This document shows, one piece after another, positions 34,350 through 45,400 of a stretch of 64,000 nucleotides of DNA. Position numbers and translations under genes: made by a program. Numbering within the stretch: position 1 is the stretch's first letter; the number at the start of each line of letters is the position of its first letter. This stretch comes from Lachnospiraceae bacterium (GTDB lineage Bacteria > Bacillota_A > Clostridia > Lachnospirales > Lachnospiraceae): positions 1-64,000 of the forward strand of contig JAFQCI010000019.1 in the NCBI GenBank assembly GCA_017416505.1. Reading direction: 5' to 3'. The notes below the pieces were generated by a model. That model was not told the origin of the DNA. It saw nothing but the letters and a program-made list of their open reading frames with translations, and made no database searches.

Positions 34350-34892
34350 CTAAAACACCTCCAGCTGTAATGTATCTAAAACAAGCCTTGTTTTTGGAAG
34401 CTGACACGCATATTCCTGAACTGCCTGTATATCTAGCTCATAAATCAGTTTTCTATAATTAGCTATAATCTCCTTGTAATAATCGAACGAAAACTTACTT
34501 TTATTGCGAATCAATTCAACTATCATACGTTCCCGGTTAAAAATACGGATTTCCGTACCATTATGAACTTTTGTCTCTACACCAATTTCAAGACTGTCAT
34601 TATTATCAAAGAACTGGGTAATTCTCTTATCTTTAATTTTGGTATAATTCTTATCCGTAAGTAGATAATAACTTCTTGGAATTGTATCTGTAAGTCCATG
34701 ATAATAAAAAGCACTATTCAACGTAAATACAGCTTCCGGGTGCGCCTTACTTATTATCGCAAGCTCCGCTTCATGGTCATTGTCAGAATATATGCCCCTG
34801 CGAACTCTTACTAAGGAACCACTTGCAAGAAGTTTCCTTATTTCATAATTGGTTTTGTATTTTTCAATACATTCTTTGTATGTGTATATCAT
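34350..34892 (-). CDS. abiEi: AbiEi-family antitoxin / repressor
   Basis: 180 residues. The N-terminal winged helix (KLLASGSLVRVRRGIYSD) is the AbiEi hallmark and binds DNA; the C-terminal domain (RERMIVELIRNKSKF) belongs to the antitoxin part. AbiEi proteins repress their own operon through inverted repeats in the promoter, and a TCCGTA/TACGGA palindrome lies 24 bp upstream here. ATG preceded by AGAGGTGATTGA. Confidence 0.92.
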   Translation of the reverse strand: MIYTYKECIEKYKTNYEIRKLLASGSLVRVRRGIYSDNDHEAELAIISKAHPEAVFTLNSAFYYHGLTDTIPRSYYLLTDKNYTKIKDKRITQFFDNNDSLEIGVETKVHNGTEIRIFNRERMIVELIRNKSKFSFDYYKEIIANYRKLIYELDIQAVQEYACQLPKTRLVLDTLQLEVF

Positions 34893-34915
34893 TCAATCAC
34901 CTCTTTTAATCAAAA

Positions 34916-34940
34916 TCCGTATTTTTATATTTTTTACGGA
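34916..34940 (-). promoter_or_regulatory. AbiE operator-like palindrome
   Basis: TCCGTA (34916-34921) and TACGGA (34935-34940) with a 13-bp spacer, between a TATAAT-like box (about 34955, GGTATAAT on the minus strand) and the abiEi start. Its position fits autorepression by AbiEi. It is paired with the site at 33522. Confidence 0.7.
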
Positions 34941-34996
34941 CTTTAATTAAATTATACCACAAAACATGAATGAGTCAATCCTAATTATTAATCTGG

Positions 34997-35015
34997 ATTT
35001 CGGTTAATTTATACC
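34997..35015. repeat. 19-bp direct repeat, right copy
   Basis: Partner of 32960-32978 with one mismatch (T for C). It lies between abiEi and the end of the frameshifted ATPase gene. Confidence 0.65.
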
Positions 35016-35061
35016 AAAATATCTTTTAGAAAATATTAAGTTGTGAAAAAAGTTTCAAAAT

Positions 35062-35118
35062 AAAGAAGCCACTAGAACATTCTTTGCTCTAATGACTTCT
35101 TTTCGAAGAATATATCTT
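35062..35118 (-). terminator. Terminator repeat after the ATPase, copy 1
   Basis: On the minus strand GTCATTAGA pairs with TCTAGTGGC across a loop with AAAGAAT, followed by TTCTTTATTTT. The 57 bp match 36312-36368 with five mismatches, in the same orientation. Confidence 0.75.
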
Positions 35119-35803
35119 CTATTCGGTAAAATCAACACCTTTCATAATCGCCAAAATTTTTTCCATTTCATTATGCTGCAAATAAACTGGATTTAAACTC
35201 TTTTTTGAATACTTTAAATAACTATCCTGAGTTTTTTGAATCAACAATGATATAAAATATCGTTCCCAGCTAAAGAATTCCTTACTATCAATATAATCCT
35301 GTGGGTGTTCTAAAACTGTCGCAATACTTCCATCTTCAATCTGTTTCTTGATACAAATGATAAAATTCATTGTAAGTATGCTTAAGATTTCCATACTTAC
35401 CGGAATTACGAATACCATAAATTTCATCCACACTATAAGGCAAAGACGGAATTCCCTCTCTAGTAACAATGACATAATAATTATCTGTGTCCTGAATGGC
35501 AGCAGCGAATTCATTGCTCATAACAAAGTCGTTGCCCTCATCAATAAAAACAATACTATCTTTCATTAAGGATAACTGCCCGCTCCATGTACGTCCTTCG
35601 AGAACTGTGCATTCCTTATCACAACTTAATTCCACAGCACTGGCAGCTCCATTTTCAAAATACTCACGTATCATATCCACCAAAGTAGTTTTTCCGGTTG
35701 CACTATCTCCTTTGATTATAGTGATATTTCTCTTTATTTCAAAATCGTAACGGATACGTTTATTTTGTACAATAATTCTATGTGTCCCGTACATATCCAA
35801 CAC
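35119..35803 (-). pseudogene. Frameshifted P-loop ATPase, partner of DUF4869
   Basis: The first frame (35336-35803) encodes KGDSATGKTTL (Walker A, about residue 31-41) and SIVFIDEGNDF (Walker B), and ends early in YHLYQETD. The protein continues in the next frame from about 35349 to 35119 (KKQIEDGS... to KGVDFTE). Dropping one base at 35350 joins them into one protein of about 228 residues. This looks like a one-base insertion that broke the gene, though a programmed slip cannot be excluded. It follows the DUF4869 gene by 3 bp. The family is often paired with DUF4869 in Lachnospiraceae; function unknown. Confidence 0.75.
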
Positions 35804-35806
35804 CCC

Positions 35807-36244
35807 TTATACATACAAGCCTGCGATAGGAACAAGCTCTTTCATACTGTGTACAACCTGATTCGTATTCAAAATGTGAATATCAAATGTACCTTCTCCA
35901 AAATCCATTAAGTGTCGTAAATTAATTGTAATGTCTTGGGTTTCTGCAAGTTTCAGAATCCATTTCGCACAATTATCACCACAGGTCGAAGCATTAAACA
36001 CCACAGAAGGTACATTCTTAATCAAAATCAATGTCTTTACGCCACCAGATAAAGCAGTCGGCACAATTTTACCCATAACAGGACTATCAATTACTGCACT
36101 ATCTAATACCGTAGATTTATCTACATCAAAAATCATCTCTTTTGCAACCGGGTCTATGATCCATGCATCTTCATATGCATTTTTAAAATACACAGACGTG
36201 TTATAAATAGCATCCGGCATATTTCCGTAATATATATTGAGCAT
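35807..36244 (-). CDS. DUF4869 protein
   Basis: 145 residues, no membrane segment or signal. It opens MLNIYYGNMPDAIYNTSVYF, and contains DSPVMGKIVPTALSGGVKTL and CGDNCAKWILKLAE, which I recognise as the DUF4869 pattern. The function is not known. It is always seen beside a small P-loop ATPase; here that partner is frameshifted. ATG with GGAGGTGCAGAT upstream. A decayed copy of part of this gene lies at 33377-33502. Confidence 0.75.
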   Translation of the reverse strand: MLNIYYGNMPDAIYNTSVYFKNAYEDAWIIDPVAKEMIFDVDKSTVLDSAVIDSPVMGKIVPTALSGGVKTLILIKNVPSVVFNASTCGDNCAKWILKLAETQDITINLRHLMDFGEGTFDIHILNTNQVVHSMKELVPIAGLYV

Positions 36245-36311
36245 ATCTGCACCTCCAATTGTTTTACTTTACCATAAAACAGGCAATTTTACAATGAATT
36301 TCAGTTTGTAA

Positions 36312-36368
36312 AAAAGAAGCCATTAGAACATTCTTTGCTCTAATGACTCCTTTTCGAGGAACGTATCT
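36312..36368 (-). terminator. Terminator repeat after the giant gene, copy 2
   Basis: On the minus strand AGTCATTAGA pairs with TCTAATGGCT and runs into TTTTTT, a strong intrinsic terminator. It ends transcription from the giant surface-protein gene and matches 35062-35118 over 57 bp (52 identical). Confidence 0.85.
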
Positions 36369-36456
36369 TGCCACCCGATATCACTTTTCGCCGTTTTTTT
36401 GACGAATTAGTTTATTTTGTACCTTTTTCCTTCGGCTTTGCCATTACCAACAGACT

Positions 36457-39400
36457 TTAGAAATCTGTCTTTAACTTGGCGATGGTAAAGATGAAGTAAT
36501 CTTTTAAAGTAGATTCGCTGTCCGAAGTTGGCTGGTCAGCAGTCTTATCGTATGGCAGATAAGTAGCTTCTACTTTATAGTTTGCTAAATCTGCATCCTC
36601 AATTTTACTAGCATCCACTGTTAATTTCATCTGCCAAGTAACAACATATGGTGTACTATCCACACCAGCTTTAATTTCATCTGTTTCAAAATTCTCTATG
36701 GTTACAAAAGCATACTTTGCAGTCGTTGTTCCATCTTCATTAGTTTGGTTAAGTTGACTAACTGGAATTGGAGTTTCACCTGAACTAATATCATATAATG
36801 TGAACGGTGAATCGTTATACAAATCAACTAATACATACTCATATCCACTATCCCCTGATTTTGGTGTTTTCTTATAGATACGGTAAACAACCATATAATT
36901 CCTAGCAGCACATGTTGCTATATCTGCATCAGCACCTTTTGTACTAATCATATCTGTAAAGTCAATTTTATTGGTAAATGGTATTTCATATGTCTTTTTT
37001 GTATCACCATATAAGTTAATACCTAAATCCAATAAATTCTCCGGAGTGATAGCAGCTGCTAAATCAACATTACCTTCTGCTAAAATCGTCTCATAGTATT
37101 CTCTGATACTTCCATCAGAAACGGTAGTTCCTGCTTCTTCTAATGGGAAATCAGGATCAGAGGAACGATACAGATTTATCTTAACAGTATAGTTTTTACC
37201 AACATAGTCCTTAATGTCTGCTACAGAAAAATCAAATTCCAGATGACATTGGTTGGAAACGGAAATGTCACTTTCATCTAATATAGTAATATTTGTCAGT
37301 GTATCAACTAAATTACCATTTGTGTCATATTGACGATAATAATAACAATTGTTCCCATCACTCTTTGTAATCCATTGATAATTTGGCTCTTCACCTTCAC
37401 TAATATCATAATAATACCATTCACCATTCGCAATATTATGACTTAAGGTATCAAAAGAAAATTTCTGTCCATTATCTTTATAGGTATAAATTACAGAATT
37501 TCCTTGTAATGGTGTCGGGGTTCCACCATTTATAATAACATTGGTTCCCTCCGGCCATTGTACTTCTTGATTTGTTCCATTATCAATCAACGTAACACCT
37601 ATTTCCAGATATTTTCCTGCGTTGGCACTGTCAATGGTCTTATTTGCAGCTTTATATATCCAGTATGGACTTCCGTTTCTACTAGTATCAGTAGTATTTG
37701 GAGGTACCATGCTGACACGAATCCTTCCATCCACTTCCAGAGTTTTATCTTTTCCGATGGAACCAGAAATCCATGTTATGCCATCAGTTCCTTCTAAATC
37801 ACCATTATTTTCTTTCACGCCTTCAAAACTGATTAATGGTCCTGGAATCTGAGTAATATTGATTCCATCGGATTCGATTTTTCTTATGGACTCTTCTTTA
37901 TTTGCTTCATTTCCATCAACAGCATTGGTTGTAATAGAGATTCGATAGGATACATTAATATCAGTTCCGGAAGGCTCTACCACAATAAAGAATCTCTCAA
38001 GACCTGATGTACCACTGAATTTATCTGTTCCTGCTACACCTCCGTAATAACCAATAGACATATACTCTTCCTCAGTAATAGTAATTCCATCCTCACCTAT
38101 GTTTCGTTGTTTATATGGATTACCCTCGCTATCTGTAAACTGAGAAAATGGAATCTCTGAAACAGCACTTTCGGATACCGTATAGTAATATTCTTTTCCT
38201 GTTTGAACATCAACTAAAGTATATTTTGTTCCGGCTTGCACGTAAAAGTCCTGATATTGTTTATCAGCACCTAGTGCTTCAAATTTTAAGGATTTTTCTA
38301 CTTTAAGATCCGAAAAACTCTCCTCTGTTCGAACAGCATCATATACAAATTCAGAGTATATTGTATAAACACTGTCATGGGAAATGACAACATCATCTTT
38401 ACGTCCATTTGTACATGCTTCAGTTAAAGAGTACTCTTCACCAGATAAAATGCTTAAATAACTGTTCATTGTTACCTTTTTCGTTACAAAAACAGGAATA
38501 TATATCGTTTCTTTCTTTTCTTTACCCAAATAATCGTAAGCGCTATACGTGTATCGTAACAAGGTAATTGTATAATATTTACCATCTGTCGTTTCAATTA
38601 TCTGATCAAAAGGACGTCCCTCCGCTGATAATTTATTTGTATCCACTGTTGTTATACTGCTTTCTGCATGCGTTGTGCCTTCTATTCCTGCTACTTTCCC
38701 ATCGTCTCCTATGGCATATATTTTACCATCCGGATCGATATAAGCATTTACACAAGAAATATCCAACAAACTATTAAAGGTACTACTACTATATTCTGGA
38801 TAAACTCCACCACCATTGGTCAAAATAGCTGCTACATAATCTCCAATATACTGTGCAGCCTGCCCATCCATTTCAATGACAGGTACTCCATTGTATGTTC
38901 CACTAGCAGTATAAGTCTTAGAAAAATAGTCAACGGAATCTGGTGAAGCACAAATTAAATTCTTATCATTTGTTCCGCCCATAGTAATATCCAAACGTTT
39001 AGAAGTAAGGAATTTATAGGTCGAAGTTGCCTTTTCATCACTTGAAGCCTCTTCACTTAAGGTAGTATTCTTTACCTCAGAATATTCCGAAACGATATTT
39101 GCAATATTTCCAAAGAAATAATCCGTCTCGTATACTGGTACGGTAGTTTCGTTTCCATCCTCATCTGTAGTTTCATTCTCACCATGTTGCATTAATACAG
39201 ATTCATCTAAAACCGGCTTTTCCTCACTATCCGTAATATCAACAATAGCATCAGAAGATTTATAATCATCCAGATAGATAAAATGGCACTTATATTTATA
39301 ATCATATGGGTATGAATAACCATAATCTGAAGAAGTTACTGTTACGTTATAACTAGTACTTGCTACATCTACGGCAGGAATAGAACCTACATCTTCAGAA

Positions 39401-42400
39401 TAAGTCAAAGTTGGTCTAAGAAATACACAGTGCATTGCAGCATTGCTATAATCTCCAATATAATTACCTATTCTGCAAGCATACTCTCCAACATTGGACT
39501 CATTAATTTCATAATTTCTCCAATTGTCATATACAAAAGAGGAAGAATCTTTCCATTTAAACAGGCAAACTTCTTGTGTAGTATAATCTAGTTTTGTACC
39601 AGATGATGTAAAATATTCAATTGCATCTTCCATGGTTTTTATGTTTTTATCTGATAATACTCGATAATAACCAATACTATTATTCTCCAAAACCATATTA
39701 TCAAAATATTGTACATAATAATGAGCCGTATCACTGGAAATATATTTTAACTGACCATACATTCCACCACAAGATATATTTTTATAATACTTACTCCCAA
39801 TATTACCTGATGCAATAATTACATTATTTTTAATGGTATATGTTGCTACATAGGTTAAAGCTTTATGATAAATTCTTACACCTGCAACACCACCACTAAC
39901 TGTATAAGGGTTACTATCACTTACAGCAATAATCTTATTATTGATTATTTCAACCTGATCTGTTTCAAATAATTCCCTAATGCCGGACTTCGCGCTACCA
40001 CTTCCTTCTGCTAATTTTCCATAAAGTCCTCCTGTTACTCTTCCAATCAACGTATTACCAGAAGTTTCAGAACCAACTCTTACATAGTCTTTGTATCGAA
40101 GATATGTCATCCCCTTTACATACCCACATAATCCACCGGTATACTCATATCCGATAATTGTATTTGAAGTACTACTAACATCCTCGGTATCAGAAACTTC
40201 CTGCCCCCCTACCTGAACAGCCTCCAATGTCAGACGACTCTCATAGCTATTATTCAAATCAGAAGTAAATTCTCCAACAACTCCACCGGCATCTCCGGAT
40301 GTTGCTTTGGAAGTTATGGTATTTCCCGCAATATCCAAATGTTCAATATACTTTTTAACAATAAGAGTATTATCAGAAGCACCCGAATCATTATACGGCA
40401 CATATTTTGATGGCTCTACCTTTCCTATGACACCACCGGCATTTCCCGATGTACCATCCGCGGATATTTCGTTATTTGTTATTAAAAGCGTCTCCCAACC
40501 TTCATCAGAAGTATTGGTTATAGTTACATTTTCCGTCGATAAATATCCAATGAACCCTCCGGCAGCTGCTTCCTGCTGTTTCGTTACAACAAGAGAATCT
40601 GAAACTTTAGCACCACTAATTTGCAACATATTGGTATAAAACGATTTTTCTTTTTTATTTTCATACTCACCATTAGAACTGCTGATACCAATTAATCCTC
40701 CTACATGCGTAAGTGCATATTGGTCATCTGTTGTATCATCTGTACCCATGTTATTATATCCTATCTTAGAGTCTGTTACCTGAACCCTTTTTATACTCAT
40801 CTTTCTACAACTTAGATAACCAATTAAACCTCCAATACCACCGGTATTTCCTTGTATATTATATTTAGTACTATCCTTACTATCTACATTACTACTTCTA
40901 TTGTTAATTGTAAGTGAAGATACATAGACATTCTTCATGGTACAAGAAGCATCTTCAGTCCCGATTTCTGAATTACGCAAGTATCTTTTTTCATTATCAC
41001 ACGCTAAAGATTTTACCGGAAATACTTCTATCTGTCCAAATACACCTCCTGCTGAATATTTATCAACCTCATTACTGGCCTCAGTAAAAAGAATATTTAC
41101 CTGGTTAATAACATTATTTTGAGAACTGTATTTAACATTTACAACTCCTGCACTGCGCCAATAATAATCCGGTCGGTATCCAACTGTTCCTGCAAACCCA
41201 CCCAAAAATCCACTGTTTTTAGCAAGAATATTAGCATTTTTTACAGAACAGTCCTTAAAATTAATTTCACCAAAATAAAAACATCTGGTTTTATCTGTAT
41301 TATACGCATAGGTATTTAAATTTGCACCGATAGAGCCTACCAAACCACCTACCGCAAATGCATCTGTTCCACCTTGAATATTTACTGCATTTTTTTCATC
41401 ATATCCTTCAATGGAACATCCTATTATTTCAATAGAATTAGAACCTCCATGAGTTGCTTCGTCCCCATATTTAACACAATCTGCCGAAGCACTTACTGTA
41501 CCCTCGATATAATCTGTAGTATTTATCCTTCCAATCAAACCACCAACATTCATATAACCGCGAACACCACAGACCATTTCTCTTTGGAACTCTTCATCAC
41601 TTAACGCATATAAGAGTAACCCCTGAAAACTTGTAAAAGACGCAGAATCACTTCGTTTAAATATAATGCTTTTAAATTCCCAAGCGCCTTGAACTTCTCC
41701 TGCCACAGCACCGGTAGCTGATCCACAGGCTGCCCCCTTTAATTTTTCTGTTTCATTTACCGATGATAAATTCTCCTGATTTAATCGGTTTTGAAATACA
41801 CTATCCACTAAAGTAAAATCTATAATCTCTAATTTACTGTCACTAGTCCCATTTGTATCCTTTCTAGTATCATAAATCAAAGAATTAAACATACCAGTAA
41901 TGGAGATATTAGCATCCCAGTTCCGGTCCATATTGATTTTAACAGAATGGCCTTTTCCGTCAAAATTTGCACGAAAATCAGAGTATTGCTTTGAATATAA
42001 AGCTCCGAATCCCCGAAAACTGTTTTCATATACAGATAAATCATAAAGGTAACTTGTACTTGCTCGTAATTTATAAGAAGTTGTATACTGGCTTACGTTA
42101 TCATCTGCTTTGTTTAATACAGATATGTATTTTTTCGATCCATCATCCCCACCTGCAGATAATATCGTTGTCTTAAAATTAGTATATCTCACTTCATCTG
42201 TATAGTCATGGCCTACCTTCTTAGAATCCGTTACGCACATATACTTATAGCATAGATACGGATATAAATATCCTAAAGTTTCTTCTACCCTGCCATCATC
42301 ATAGGCTTTTGCAAACGTACAGTCAGCACTGTTACCACCTTTTGCCTCAGCAGTTCCAACATCCGCATAAGTTGCTTTTCTGCATTTCGCAGTATAATCA

Positions 42401-45400
42401 TAGCCACTGTCATGAGCTGTTCTTAAGTCTGGAACACTGTAACTTTCATCAACATATACTGATAAACTATCACTATTTAAGGCTAATGCCAGAATTTCTA
42501 ATTGTTCTGTATTGTATATGTTAAAATCAAATCCTGTTATAGTTCCGTCTGAAGATTGAGTCTCAACCGCAATCCTGTCAGAATATTTATTTCCAGAAGC
42601 CTCATCCAGACTACAGCCATTAATAATCTGAAATCCGTTTACTAGTGGTATCTGTTCTGTCCTGCCTGTAGTAACCGGCATATTATCGATAGTGATTATT
42701 TTTGTATCAGAATCAAACTCATTCAAATTATCATATAATACAAATCCATCTTCTACCTTTCCAACCAAAAGTCCGACTTTCATGTTATCATCAGAAATCA
42801 AAGTTTTAGTCGTATCTGAAGATGTATAATAGCTACTTACTCCATCATCGGTGTATAGACCAAATTCGCAGTAATTTACCACATTATTACCTTTCACATT
42901 TCGTAAAATTAAAGAACCATTTTCAATGATACCAACATATCCACCTGCAGCAGATGCTGTACGTAATGTTGCTTTTATTCCAACAGTAACATTATCGATG
43001 ATATTATCACCACCTAGAATAACAGCCGCGACACCACCAACGGAACCTGTAACTGTTACCTTTGTGTTTTCAATATTGATATCCTTCACTACCGCACCCT
43101 GCATATATTCGATCAGACCAAAGTGGGCATAATTGGTACTATCATTGCTTGGCAATGTTATGGTAGGAAAAGTTTCTGCACCATCTACAGTTATCTTCTT
43201 TCCCACAATAACGCCAGAAAATGGATACTTATATGAACCAAGTCCCGCAAAACGCTTTAACAACATGGTGTAATTTGCATCTCCGGTATTTGCTAAGTCA
43301 ATATTGTCTGTAATCATATAATATGCTGTACGCATATCGTCTACAGTCGGAAAATCGTCCGTTTCATAAGTAACCGGAGTATGATTATCTGACGAAGTAC
43401 ACTGATATCCATTTCCATCTCCTCCGATTGGCACTACCTTCCAGGCTGCTTCTTCGTTTTCACCTGGTTTTAAGAAAGAACGATATACCTCATGCTCTCC
43501 AGATAAGTAGCAGAATAATGTTAATAACTGCGCCGGATTTTTAATGATATACGGATCTTCATAAGTTCCACAACCTTCTGTAATGTTACCATTTTTCGGA
43601 TTAACGAAAATACCCATATTTTCATATACATATGGTACATAAGTAGGTACCTTTGCTTCGTCAATAGCTTGTTTCAGTGGATTTGCATATCCATCCACAA
43701 TCTCATTCAAATACTTATCGTTATAATGAATGCCTTCGGCAATTTCCTTACCATATGTGACATTATTATCATCTCCCACATTATTTGGTCCTGAACCATC
43801 CACTGTATCAATATAGTCAAAAGTATAAATTCCATAAGACTTATTATCCTTGGAATCACTAGAATAATTGAAAGAATACATAAAAGCTGCATATTTAAAT
43901 ATATTTGAGCTTATTTTTGAATCCAGTTGCATATCTTCAAATGAAATCTGAATATTTTTTGCAGAACTGCTTCCAACACGAGTAATTAATGCTCCTGCCA
44001 CAGGTTTATTTGTGCTATCAGCATATGTATCTGTTGTTTTAATCCCTTTTATCTCTACATTGGTAGCAATATCCGCATAATTTTTCACTCCAACCGTCCC
44101 CAACATAAGTCCACATACCGAATATTCACCGGTTAAAGCATCATAATGACTCACCCTAAGACCATCAAATACAATATCTGATATATTAATTGTCCCAACC
44201 GCGTACCCGCCTATCAAAGAACCGGTTTTAGCACCATTATTTGCTATGGTGCCACTTATTGTTAATCCTGATATATTAGCTGAAGCAGAAGATGTATTAA
44301 TACAATATAACAATGAGGAATGCATTAAATAATGCTGGGTACATTCTTCCTTGGACTGCACATTAGTATATTTTCTCTTAAGCTCATTATTTCGATAGAT
44401 TTTACTTTCTTCACTACTATAGAGTCCATATTCTAAATCAGAAATTTCTTCCCCATATAATTTTATTCTAGCATTCTCTCCCTTTATAATAACAGCTCCA
44501 CTTATGCAAGTCGGATATAAACTGTATCCCGCCATATCGAAAGTTCCAGTTATATCAACATACATGATTTTACTACGATAATCACTAACATTATTGAAGT
44601 ATGGAACAAAAAAGCGAGTCAGCTTTTCATCAGCATAACTACCAACATGCCATGTCATTAACTGTTTTGGAGTTGTAATTGTTACACTATTTTTAACAGT
44701 GTCAAAATTCCAATCAGCGCCTTGAAATAAATTATAATAATATCTGGTATACTTATTCGAGGTAGTACACACCTTATTGGTATAACTTTCATAAGTAGCA
44801 GTATCAAAACCATTAAAACTACTGTTAATAATATTTAAAATACCACCATTTTTATATTCTTCTTCGATTTCCTGTTCGAAAAATTTAGAATTATAAATTG
44901 TGTTAAAATTTCTCTTTACATTAATTCCTACGATTTCATCAAAATACTGAGAATAACCTGTTATTTTAACGGGAGCATCTGTATCATCCGTAACAGTAGC
45001 AATAGTATACTTACTTTGATCTAAAGTTACATAAGCAAATTCTCCATTACCAAATAATAAACCTGAATACGATCTACCTACACCATAATCACAATCAACA
45101 CAATTCATGGATAATGATTTTAAGTCAATTGTACGGACATCAAACTTACCTGCAATAAAAGTAATTAATCCTCCAACACTGCCCAGGCTGTTAATTTCAC
45201 AATCTTCTACCGTAATATTTTCCATGGTCGCTTCCACATTACACCATGCATATCCTAAAAGTCCCCCAGACATATTTACATATTCATTCTTCGCCTTTGT
45301 TAGGTCAATTAAGGCACTTTTTATAGTAATATTTGATAAATTAATGTTGGCATAGGTTTTATCCTCTATGGATGATGGGTAACTATTAGTACTATTTTTA

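Noticed and set aside
36457..36600. Sortase (LPxTG) signal at the end of the giant protein
   Set aside because: The C-terminus reads FTIAKLKTDF with no LPxTG-like motif, hydrophobic helix or basic tail.
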